Shown one piece after another: positions 1 through 5,646 of a stretch of DNA of 5,647 nt (position 1 is the stretch's first letter; each line of letters opens with the position of its first letter). A program made the position numbers and the translations under genes. The DNA is from an uncultured bacterium (GTDB lineage: Bacteria; Planctomycetota; DG-23; SLPQ01), in contig CALMGO010000005.1 in NCBI GenBank assembly GCA_937863625.1, positions 1-5,647 of the forward strand, written 5' to 3'. The notes under the pieces were generated by a model. The model was given only the letters and a program-made list of their open reading frames with translations, was not told the origin of the DNA and did not search any database.

Positions 1-413
1 CGGCTGCGCGGCACGATGTGGTCGATCGAGAGTTCGCTTGTGGGAAATTTCCTCCCGCAGTACTGGCAGCGATTGCTGTCGCGCGCAAATATGTTGCGGC
101 GGTTGAGCTTGACCGTCTTGACCGGTAGCCTGTCGTAGAAAAGCAGCCTGATAATCCGCGGCACGCGTATGTGGTAGGACACCGTATGAACATAATCTTC
201 ATCGGAGCCGTCGAGGCCCATCTTGTCCCGTGCGCGGCTGACCTCAAGCCAGGAATTGAAATCATACGAAAGGTAAGATTCCTGCTCGAGGGTTACGACT
301 TCGGCGAGGTCCTTAAACAGAAGACAGAAAGCCCGCTTCACGTCCGTGATGTGCACGGCCATGTAGTACTTGTTCAGGACAAGCACGTTGGAATTTAGTA
401 CTGCGCTCTCCAT
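1..413 (-). CDS. HNH endonuclease family protein, 5' part (gene runs off the left edge)
   Basis: Reading the minus strand from ATG 413-411 gives 137 codons with no stop before the window edge. The protein begins MESAVLNSNVLVLNKYYMAV, which matches the N-terminal pattern of a widespread family of stand-alone HNH nucleases (VLVLN..Y, then a V.RA....L block at about residues 25-40). A basic RR.IFARD stretch (about 105-112) leads into C116-x2-C119-G, a zinc-knuckle half. Then comes the first strand of the beta-beta-alpha-metal site, IDHIVPRS (130-137), with H132 the expected catalytic histidine. The Asn, the second His and the second CxxC pair should lie beyond the window. An in-frame TAA just upstream makes ATG 413 the start. 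A modest AAAGG site (positions 427-423) lies 9 bases before it. Members are putative metal-dependent DNA nucleases of uncertain cellular role. It is divergent from the sugar operon and nothing links them. Confidence 0.88.
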   Translation of the reverse strand, partial: MESAVLNSNVLVLNKYYMAVHITDVKRAFCLLFKDLAEVVTLEQESYLSYDFNSWLEVSRARDKMGLDGSDEDYVHTVSYHIRVPRIIRLLFYDRLPVKTVKLNRRNIFARDSNRCQYCGRKFPTSELSIDHIVPRS

Positions 414-446
414 ATCTACGGGCCTTTCACTGGCTTATCACCAGAT

Positions 447-474
447 ATGGTACCGTTTTGCCGCTCCTTGTCAA
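447..474 (-). promoter_or_regulatory. Putative sigma70-type promoter for the HNH gene
   Basis: On the minus strand a perfect TTGACA lies at 474-469. A 16-base spacer separates it from TACCAT at 452-447 (4 of 6 matches to TATAAT). Transcription would start about 25-30 bases before the HNH start codon at 413. The -35 is exact but the -10 is weak, so this is a prediction from consensus only. Confidence 0.35.
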
Positions 475-515
475 TAGCGGCCCCGCCGCACACTCAGCCC
501 CGCTACAGTTTATAC

Positions 516-544
516 TTGCAACAACGCCCGCCGTGGCGTATCTT
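516..544 (+). promoter_or_regulatory. Weak candidate promoter for the UXS-GalE-lipoprotein operon
   Basis: TTGCAA (516-521) and TATCTT (539-544) are separated by 17 bases on the plus strand, each matching 4 of 6 consensus positions. This would leave a leader of about 70 bases before the ATG at 621. A better isolated -10, TATACT at 511-516, has no recognisable -35 at the right distance. The operon must have a promoter between the divergent HNH gene and 621, but which of these is real cannot be decided by eye. Confidence 0.22.
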
Positions 545-572
545 TTTTCCCTGCGAAGGCGGTTGCCCCGGT

Positions 573-589
573 TACGCGCTGGACGCGTA
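573..589 (+). other. Short perfect inverted repeat in the operon leader
   Basis: TACGCG (573-578) and CGCGTA (584-589) are exact inverted repeats around a 5-base spacer. They could form a 6-bp hairpin in the leader RNA, 18 bases upstream of the ribosome binding site, or a dyad operator for a regulator. It is short enough to be chance. Confidence 0.25.
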
Positions 590-607
590 TCCTCAAAAAG
601 CAGGCCC

Positions 608-614
608 AAGGAGG
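608..614 (+). promoter_or_regulatory. Ribosome binding site that fixes the UXS start
   Basis: AAGGAGG is a near-perfect Shine-Dalgarno sequence, 6 bases before ATG 621. The reading frame is open back to 447, but the nucleotide-binding motif of the enzyme begins only five residues after ATG 621. The strong site therefore settles the start at 621 and makes 447-620 non-coding leader. Confidence 0.88.
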
Positions 615-620
615 CTTACA

Positions 621-1565
621 ATGCGCAGTGTTGTTACTGGCGGTGCTGGGTTTATAGGGTCGCATCTTTGTGACTACCTTCTGGCCAAGGGGCACGATGT
701 CATCTGCATCGACAACCTCATCACCGGCAACCCGGACAATGTGGCGCATCTGTTCGGCAACTCCAAGTTCGCGTTCATAAAGCACGATATTACCGAGTAC
801 ATCCACATCCCTGGCCCGCTTGACTACGTCCTGCACTTCGCCTCGCCCGCCAGTCCCAGGGATTACCTCGAATTCCCGATTCAGACGCTCAAAGTCGGCT
901 CTCTCGGCACACACAAAGCCCTTGGCTTGGCGCTCGCCAAGGACGCAACCTTTTTGTTGGCAAGTACTTCCGAAGTGTACGGCGACCCGGAAATCCACCC
1001 CCAGCGCGAGGATTACTGGGGCCACGTCAACCCCATCGGACTCAGAGGTGTTTACGACGAGGCCAAGCGGTTTGGCGAGGCGATGGTCATGGCCTACCAC
1101 CGCACCCACAATCTCGACACCAAGATCGCCCGGATATTCAATACCTACGGCCCCAGAATGCGGCAAAACGACGGCCGCGCTCTGCCCGCCTTCATGTCCG
1201 CCGCCCTCGACGGAGCACCCGTAGAGGTCTTTGGCGATGGCTCCCAGACCCGCTCCTTCTGCTACGTCAGCGACACCGTCGAGGGGCTCTACAGGCTGCT
1301 CATTTCCGAGACCCACGAGCCGGTCAATATCGGCAATCCCAACGAGATAAGCATCCTCGATTTCGCCAGGGAGGTCGTCAAACTGACAGGCGCTCGCAGC
1401 GAGGTCGTCTTCAAACAGTTTCCCACAGAGGACGACCCCAAAGTCCGCCGCCCCGATATCACCCGCGCCCGCGAAATACTCGGCTGGGAGCCCAAGGTTG
1501 ACAGGCAGGATGGCCTCGCTCGGACGCTCGAATACTTCCGAAATGTGCGTGAGGCGGGGAAATGA
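621..1565 (+). CDS. uxs: UDP-glucuronate decarboxylase (UDP-xylose synthase), extended SDR family
   Basis: A 314-residue cytosolic enzyme predicted to turn UDP-glucuronate into UDP-xylose. It oxidises C4 with bound NAD+, loses CO2 from C6, then reduces the 4-keto intermediate with the retained NADH. The Rossmann motif TGGAGFIG spans residues 6-13. The UXS hallmark HFASPASP is at 72-79, followed by DYLEFPIQTLKVGSLGT (81-97). STSEVYGDP (115-123) carries the Ser-Glu pair (S117, E118) that ArnA-type and UXS decarboxylases use. The catalytic YxxxK is Y145-K149. RIFNTYGPRM (171-180) and GDGSQTRSFCYV (205-216) complete the signature; R211 aligns with the arginine needed for decarboxylation in ArnA. 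Length is full for bacterial UXS. The start at 621 is set by the AAGGAGG at 608-614. The stop overlaps the galE-like start by 4 bases, so the two are translationally coupled. Other SDR sugar enzymes are much less likely given the HFASPASP and SEVYGDP blocks. Confidence 0.94.
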   Translation: MRSVVTGGAGFIGSHLCDYLLAKGHDVICIDNLITGNPDNVAHLFGNSKFAFIKHDITEYIHIPGPLDYVLHFASPASPRDYLEFPIQTLKVGSLGTHKALGLALAKDATFLLASTSEVYGDPEIHPQREDYWGHVNPIGLRGVYDEAKRFGEAMVMAYHRTHNLDTKIARIFNTYGPRMRQNDGRALPAFMSAALDGAPVEVFGDGSQTRSFCYVSDTVEGLYRLLISETHEPVNIGNPNEISILDFAREVVKLTGARSEVVFKQFPTEDDPKVRRPDITRAREILGWEPKVDRQDGLARTLEYFRNVREAGK

Positions 1566-2557
1566 GAGTCCTCGTCACCGGCGGCGCCGGGTACATCGGT
1601 AGCCATACCTGTCGCCTGCTTGTCGAGTCCGGTTTCGATGTCCTTATCCTGGACAGTTTTGTTAAGGGACACCGCGCCGCAATCGCCGGGCTGCCTCTTG
1701 TCGAAGGCAGCATCACCGATGCCGGTTTCCTGAGTCGGGTATTTGCCGGCGAGAAGGTCGACGCAGTCATTCATTTTGCCGCGTTTATCGCGATGGGCGA
1801 GTCGGTCGCCGACCCTGCCATGTACTACACCAATAATCTCACCGGTGGTCTGACGCTTCTGGAGGCCGCCATACGCGCCGGCGTAAAGCGCTTTGTCTTC
1901 TCATCGACGGCTGGTGTTTATGGCGAGCCTTCGAAGGTGCCCATCATTGAGGACATGCCGACAAACCCCATAAATCCATACGGCCAGACCAAGCGCGATT
2001 TCGAGGTGGCGCTCGAGTACTGCCGCAAGGCGTACGGACTCTCCTACGCCGCGCTCAGGTACTTTAACGCCGCCGGAGCGCATCCCGACGGCACCATGGG
2101 TGAGGACCATAACCCCGAAAGCCACTTGATTCCCTGCATCATAAAGGCCGCCATGGATGGGCGCGAGGTGGGGATATTCGGGACTGATTATCCGACGCCT
2201 GACGGCACATGTATCCGCGACTACATACACGTGCTCGACCTCGCCAGAGCCCATATCCTCGCCCTTGGCGTGCTCGAGGGACAGGCGGGGCACATACTCA
2301 ACCTCGGCAACGGCCGGGGCGCGAGCGTCCGTGAGATCATCGACCATACCGACCGTGTCAGCGGTCTCAAGGTCAAGGTCAAAGAGCAGCCCCGTCGCCC
2401 GGGCGACGCCCCCGTTCTTGTCGCGTCATGTCAAAAGGCGCAGGAGACGTTGGGATGGATGAGTGAATATGCCGACATAGATACTATAATCGAGACTGCA
2501 TGGCGTTGGCACAGCACACACAAGAACGGTTATGGCGATACGGAGGGGCGAACATGA
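1562..2557 (+). CDS. galE: UDP-glucose 4-epimerase
   Basis: A 331-residue extended SDR enzyme, predicted to interconvert UDP-glucose and UDP-galactose through a 4-keto intermediate with tightly bound NAD+. TGGAGYIGSH (6-15) is the dinucleotide motif. HFAAFIAMGESV (71-82) is typical GalE, as is SSTAGVYG (114-121), in which T116 takes the place of the catalytic Ser. NPYGQTK (138-144) holds the Y140/K144 pair. RYFNAAGAHPDG (166-177), HLIP (188-191) and RDYIHVLDLARAH (219-231) are also family blocks. The C-terminal PGDAPVLVAS (280-289) has a Leu where E. coli GalE has the bulky Tyr that limits N-acetylated substrates. That Leu is common among bacterial homologues, so use of UDP-GlcNAc cannot be judged here. 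The ATG shares ATGA (1562-1565) with the upstream stop; a GAGG at 1551-1554 may help initiation. It likely feeds the same polysaccharide pathway as the UXS gene. Confidence 0.94.
   Translation: MRVLVTGGAGYIGSHTCRLLVESGFDVLILDSFVKGHRAAIAGLPLVEGSITDAGFLSRVFAGEKVDAVIHFAAFIAMGESVADPAMYYTNNLTGGLTLLEAAIRAGVKRFVFSSTAGVYGEPSKVPIIEDMPTNPINPYGQTKRDFEVALEYCRKAYGLSYAALRYFNAAGAHPDGTMGEDHNPESHLIPCIIKAAMDGREVGIFGTDYPTPDGTCIRDYIHVLDLARAHILALGVLEGQAGHILNLGNGRGASVREIIDHTDRVSGLKVKVKEQPRRPGDAPVLVASCQKAQETLGWMSEYADIDTIIETAWRWHSTHKNGYGDTEGRT
2542..2546 (+). promoter_or_regulatory. Ribosome binding site for the lipoprotein gene
   Basis: GGAGG inside the end of galE lies 7 bases before ATG 2554. It supports this ATG, which directly precedes the signal peptide, over an in-frame ATG at 2500 that would put extra polar residues ahead of it. 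Confidence 0.8.
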
Positions 2558-2931
2558 AACGCGCGACACTGATTCTGGTGATTCTGCCTCTGGTTGTTTC
2601 TCTCTCTGGTTGCATTGCGGCCGCGGTAGCCGCCGGAGCCACCGGTGTCTACTATATCAAAGGCGCCGCCGAGAAAACTTATCCTTACGACGTAGAAAAG
2701 GTCTACAATGCCACCCTTGCCGCACTTGCCGACGCGGACATTCAGGCCTACCAGAAGAGTGCCGATGCCACCGTGGCAAAGATCGAAGCCACTCTTGCAG
2801 ATGGCAAGAGACTCATCATCGACGTTGAGACCGCTGCCACCGGAATGAGCAAGGTCAGAATCCGCATCGGAACCTTCGGGGACAAGGACCGCAGCCAGTA
2901 CATCTTCTCCAAAATCGACAAACGTCTCTAA
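2554..2931 (+). CDS. Small DUF3568-like lipoprotein, probably outer-membrane anchored
   Basis: A 125-residue protein of unknown function. It opens with a lipoprotein signal: Lys2/Arg3, a hydrophobic core (about 5-16) and the lipobox LSGC, giving lipidation at C20. The +2 residue is Ile, not Asp, which in Gram-negative systems favours delivery to the outer membrane. An Ala/Gly-rich segment (21-39) includes GATGVYYIKG (28-37). The remaining roughly 85 residues look like one small alpha-beta domain: Y45-D46-V47-E48-K49-V50-Y51-N52-A53-T54-L55 begins a helix, then KIEA and DGK (76-85), and the end carries the tell-tale RIGTFGD (104-110) and a C-terminal I.KRL. This order is what I recall of DUF3568 proteins, so the assignment is pattern recognition. 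The gene overlaps galE by ATGA at 2554-2557 and is the last gene before the terminator at 2952. Coupling to two nucleotide-sugar enzymes hints at an envelope or exopolysaccharide role, which is inference. Confidence 0.82.
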   Translation: MKRATLILVILPLVVSLSGCIAAAVAAGATGVYYIKGAAEKTYPYDVEKVYNATLAALADADIQAYQKSADATVAKIEATLADGKRLIIDVETAATGMSKVRIRIGTFGDKDRSQYIFSKIDKRL

Positions 2932-2951
2932 GCGCAGCGCTGTTGTTTCCA

Positions 2952-2990
2952 AAAAGGGGCGCGCCCGTCCGGTCGTGCCTCTTTTCATTT
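2952..2990 (+). terminator. Intrinsic terminator of the sugar-lipoprotein operon
   Basis: A 15-base arm (2952-2966, beginning AAAAGGGGCGCG) pairs with 2971-2985 (GGTCGTGCCTCTTTT) around a GTCC loop. The pairing includes two G-T wobbles and one mismatch. The 3' arm ends in TTTT and is followed by CATTT. It sits 21 bases after the lipoprotein stop. The A-run opposite the T-run means it could also act, less well, on the minus strand. Confidence 0.75.
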
Positions 2991-3009
2991 CGTAGTGCGC
3001 TTCTATAAT
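2982..3009 (+). promoter_or_regulatory. Putative sigma70-type promoter for the ADP-ribosylglycohydrolase gene
   Basis: A perfect TATAAT at 3004-3009 is preceded, after 16 bases, by TTTTCA (2982-2987; 4 of 6 matches to TTGACA). Start of transcription near 3016 would leave a leader of about 29 bases before the GTG at 3045. The -35 falls in the T-run of the preceding terminator, so terminator and promoter share bases. Confidence 0.5.
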
Positions 3010-3030
3010 GCCTTGCAGGACACTTATATC

Positions 3031-3038
3031 AAAGGAGG
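3031..3038 (+). promoter_or_regulatory. Strong ribosome binding site selecting a GTG start
   Basis: AAAGGAGG lies 6 bases before GTG 3045, ideal spacing. It decides for the GTG over any later ATG and predicts efficient translation. Confidence 0.88.
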
Positions 3039-3044
3039 CGTTTT

Positions 3045-4346
3045 GTGAGTTACTTCCCGGAGTTTGACAAGGCTGTTGCGGACTTGCGCGAATGGATGTC
3101 GCTTAGAAAAGAGCAGGGGGGGCTGGTCGCATCACAGGAGAAAGCGCTCCTCAAGGCCCTGCGCGCCGCAACGCGCAAACTGGAGAAGATGCCGGTCCCG
3201 CCGGCCTTGGCGTCTCGCGAGCCGTCAGACCTCGAAGAAATCAGGGCCCTCCGCCCCCGCGGTCCGAGAAAACTCAAAGTCACCCTCTCGAAAGAGGCTC
3301 TTGCCGACAGGATGAGGGGCGCATGGCTCGGCCGTTCGGCAGGCTGCGTTCTCGGCATCCCCTGCGAGGGAATGACCAAGTCCGCCATCCGGAATGCCGC
3401 CAAAACGCTCGGTATGAAGTATCCGCTGAGTGATTACTGGACTATAGACCCCAAGCCGGGAGCGGGAGCTGATCACCTGCACTACGGTGTTACGCCGCGA
3501 AAGAAGTTCCTGAAAGGCCGGATAGATAAAATCGGCGGCGATGATGACCTTATCTATACCGAACTCGGCCTGCTGATACTCGAGGAGTACGGACCGGACT
3601 TTACCCCCGCCGACGTTGGCACCGCATGGCTCAAGTACCTTCCGATGGCGTGTACCGCCGAGGATATCGCTCTTAAGAATTTGAAAAAAGGTGTGAAGCC
3701 CCCCGCAACCGCCGACAAGGACAACCCCTATATCGATTGGATCGGCGCCGACATCCGCAGCGACCCGTGGGGTTATGCTGCGCCCGGCTGGCCCGAAAGG
3801 GCCGCCGAATACGCGTGGCGCGACGCCGTCGTTTCGCATAAGGCGACCGGTATACACGGCGAGATGTTCTTCTCCGCCGTCATAGCCGCGGCATTTGCGG
3901 TCGATGACCCTATCGAGGCGATTAAGATCGGCCTCACCGAGATTCCGAAGGACTGCCGCACCGCCGAGGCCGTGCGCAGCGCCCTCGCCGCCTGCAAAAA
4001 AGATAACGACTGGGGCAAGACGACCGACCGGATCCTCGCCCGGTATAAAGGCATGAGCATGGCTCACACGCTCAATAACGCCGAGCTCACCGTTGCCGGA
4101 TTGTACTATGGGAAGAAAGACTTCGGCAGGACGATTGCGCTGACGGTCATGGGTGGCGAGGATACCGACTGTACCGGCGCTACGGCCGGGTCGATTCTCG
4201 GCGCCGTTCTTGGGGCCAGGCGCCTGCCCGGCAAATGGACCGCCGCCTTCGGCGACCGCGTTGAGAGCTACATCATCGGCAAGCGCAACTGGCGTACGAG
4301 TTCCATCGTGCGGCGGTTTGTGAAGGTTGCCATGCGCTCGCTCTGA
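3045..4346 (+). CDS. ADP-ribosylglycohydrolase (ARH/DraG) family protein with N-terminal extension
   Basis: A 433-residue, probably cytosolic protein. ARH-fold enzymes remove ADP-ribose from proteins or small molecules using two Mg2+ ions. The fold starts near residue 85 with RMRGAWLGRSAGCVLGIPCEG (R89-G109; the usual RG...G...G.P pattern). GGDDDLIYT (164-172) supplies the first acidic metal-ligand cluster (D166-D168). DPWGYAAPGWPERAAEYAWRD (D240-D260) and GIHGEMFFSA (269-278) are characteristic of one branch of the family. GGEDTDCTGATAGS (370-383) supplies the second acidic cluster, D373 and D375; Cys376 stands where ARH3-like enzymes have Thr. Both metal clusters are present, so activity is plausible. 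Residues 1-85 are an extra, charged, mostly helical region (K/R/E rich, no signal peptide). The substrate is not deducible, and no ADP-ribosyltransferase lies beside it, so a DraG-type nitrogenase role is not supported. It appears to be a single-gene unit with its own promoter, convergent with the phosphofructokinase gene. Confidence 0.9.
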   Translation: MSYFPEFDKAVADLREWMSLRKEQGGLVASQEKALLKALRAATRKLEKMPVPPALASREPSDLEEIRALRPRGPRKLKVTLSKEALADRMRGAWLGRSAGCVLGIPCEGMTKSAIRNAAKTLGMKYPLSDYWTIDPKPGAGADHLHYGVTPRKKFLKGRIDKIGGDDDLIYTELGLLILEEYGPDFTPADVGTAWLKYLPMACTAEDIALKNLKKGVKPPATADKDNPYIDWIGADIRSDPWGYAAPGWPERAAEYAWRDAVVSHKATGIHGEMFFSAVIAAAFAVDDPIEAIKIGLTEIPKDCRTAEAVRSALAACKKDNDWGKTTDRILARYKGMSMAHTLNNAELTVAGLYYGKKDFGRTIALTVMGGEDTDCTGATAGSILGAVLGARRLPGKWTAAFGDRVESYIIGKRNWRTSSIVRRFVKVAMRSL

Positions 4347-4368
4347 ACGCTGCGCCTCCCCGGAGTTA

Positions 4369-5481
4369 TTACGGCATTTTGTCGCCGAAACATGTGCCCA
4401 CCAGCCTTGCGCACTCGATCAGTGTGTGGTCCTCCGGGACGCGCTTCGTGCGTCCGGCCACTTTTTCGATCGGCACGTTGGTGACTTCGCTGTTCTTGTA
4501 CACGACCATCCGGTTGTACTTGCCGTCTGCCAGGAGCCTTACCGCCTCCGTCCCGAACCGCGTCGCGATCAGTCTGTCATATGGCACCGGTATCCCGCCG
4601 CGCTGGAGGTAGCCCAGGACCGTCACGCGCGTGTCCATCCCGGCCAGTTCCTGTATCTCCCCTGCGACCCGATAGCCTGACGAAAGCCCCGAAACCTCAG
4701 TCTTCTTGGATTTGCCCTTTTCCTTCTTTTTCTTCTGTTTTTCCTTAAGCGCCGCTTCCGTTACACTCGTCGCCCCCTCTGCCACGACGACGATGGAGAA
4801 CTGTTTGCCCTTTCTTGCCCTGTCGACCAGATGCTGTGCAATTACCTCCGGGTCGTACGCGATTTCCGGTATTAAAATCACGTCCCCCCCGCCCGCCACC
4901 CCGCTGTAAAGCGCCAGCCAGCCGGCCTTGTGCCCCATCACCTCGACGACCATGATGCGGTTATGCGAATGCGCCGTCGTATGAAGGCGATCTATTGCCT
5001 CCGTGGCGATAGCCACCGCGCTGTGAAACCCGAAAGTGACATCCGTCTCCACAAGATCATTGTCGATCGTCTTGGGCAGGCCGATTACATTGAGCCCCAT
5101 TTCGCTCAGTTTGTGTGCCGTTGTCTGCGTGCCGTTTCCCCCCAGGCACACGATGCAGTCAAGATGAAGGCGTTTATATGTCTCAACGATCATGGCCGGC
5201 TTGTCGCCGGATATGTCCTCGCTTTCCTTCTTGGCAAAAGGCTTCTCCCGCGACGAGCCCAGGATCGTCCCTCCCTGTGTTAATATCCCCGAAAAATCCT
5301 GGTCCGATAGTATCCGCGTCTGGTTATTGATGAGGCCGTAAAAGCCGTTGGCTATCCCGATGACCTGCATCCCATATGTACCCAGCGCAGCCTTGCCGAT
5401 GCCTCGGATAGCGGCGTTAAGTCCCGGGCAGTCTCCGCCTGCCGTGAGTATCCCTATCGCTTTGGTTGCGCTCTTGGCCAT
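4369..5481 (-). CDS. 6-phosphofructokinase, Lys-selector (group III-like) type
   Basis: A 370-residue cytosolic glycolytic enzyme phosphorylating fructose 6-phosphate to fructose 1,6-bisphosphate. GILTAGGDCPGLNAAIRG (10-27) is the N-terminal nucleotide-site motif. GGNGT (114-118) is the diphosphate/ATP-binding block. PKTIDND (136-142) holds the catalytic base D140. MGHKAGWLAL (182-191) and LGYLQRGGIPVPYDR (289-303) bind fructose 6-phosphate. The phosphoryl-donor positions are Gly117 (E. coli Gly104, usually ATP) and Lys137 (E. coli Gly124; Lys is usual in PPi enzymes). Gly plus Lys together is the pattern described for actinomycete ATP-dependent group III enzymes, so ATP use is likely but PPi cannot be excluded. 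An odd lysine-rich insert (246-260) interrupts the region before the QRGG motif. ATG 5481 has GAGG at 5491-5488, 6 bases upstream. It is probably co-transcribed with the gene ending at 5512. Confidence 0.94.
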   Translation of the reverse strand: MAKSATKAIGILTAGGDCPGLNAAIRGIGKAALGTYGMQVIGIANGFYGLINNQTRILSDQDFSGILTQGGTILGSSREKPFAKKESEDISGDKPAMIVETYKRLHLDCIVCLGGNGTQTTAHKLSEMGLNVIGLPKTIDNDLVETDVTFGFHSAVAIATEAIDRLHTTAHSHNRIMVVEVMGHKAGWLALYSGVAGGGDVILIPEIAYDPEVIAQHLVDRARKGKQFSIVVVAEGATSVTEAALKEKQKKKKEKGKSKKTEVSGLSSGYRVAGEIQELAGMDTRVTVLGYLQRGGIPVPYDRLIATRFGTEAVRLLADGKYNRMVVYKNSEVTNVPIEKVAGRTKRVPEDHTLIECARLVGTCFGDKMP

Positions 5482-5511
5482 GGCCTTCCTCGCTCCCTTG
5501 TTATGTCGTTC

Positions 5512-5646
5512 TCATTTGCCGGGGGCCTTGCGCGACACAAAAGTCCGCTGCGTCCCCGGGGATGCCTTCGCTGCCTCCACGGCCGCCAGTCGCCGCCTGT
5601 AGAGTTCCTCTTGGCTTCGCAGAGCCTTCTTGCCCCTTACACGACG
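5512..5646 (-). CDS. Unrecognised protein, C-terminal 44 residues (gene enters from the right edge)
   Basis: The minus-strand frame that ends with TGA at 5514-5512 is open to the window edge. It encodes 44 residues that are strongly basic, beginning RRVRGKKALRSQEELYRRRL (about 1-20). An Ala-rich helical stretch (21-27) and a loose tail ending KAPGK follow. Third codon positions are mostly G or C, as in the neighbouring genes, which favours this frame over the alternative one running to 5501. The stop is 30 bases upstream of the phosphofructokinase start, on the same strand, consistent with one transcript. I do not recognise the family; a basic tail of this sort could suit a nucleic-acid- or ribosome-associated protein, but this is only a guess. 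Confidence 0.5.
   Translation of the reverse strand, partial: RRVRGKKALRSQEELYRRRLAAVEAAKASPGTQRTFVSRKAPGK

Noticed and set aside
171..398. A 75-codon plus-strand frame starting at 171
   Set aside because: It lies wholly antisense to the well-supported HNH nuclease frame and has no ribosome binding site or recognisable domain.
447..620. A 58-codon in-frame N-terminal extension of the UXS gene from ATG 447
   Set aside because: The extra residues match no SDR feature. The Rossmann motif starts right after ATG 621, and a near-perfect AAGGAGG precedes 621 but nothing comparable precedes 447.
510..1316. A long minus-strand frame of 268 codons antisense to the UXS gene
   Set aside because: The plus strand carries every UXS motif in order. 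The antisense frame is low-complexity Val/Gly/Ala sequence of the kind produced opposite GC-rich codons.
3225..4067. A 280-codon minus-strand frame antisense to the glycohydrolase gene
   Set aside because: It is explained as a shadow of the real gene, which has both ARH metal motifs, a promoter and a strong ribosome binding site. The antisense product has no recognisable domain.
3045..4346. Naming the glycohydrolase draG
   Set aside because: No draT or nitrogen-fixation gene is nearby, and the EDTDC and DPWGY motifs point to a different branch of the family.
4369..5481. Calling the phosphofructokinase PPi-dependent because of Lys137
   Set aside because: Gly117 replaces the Asp that normally accompanies PPi use, so the donor cannot be named from sequence alone.
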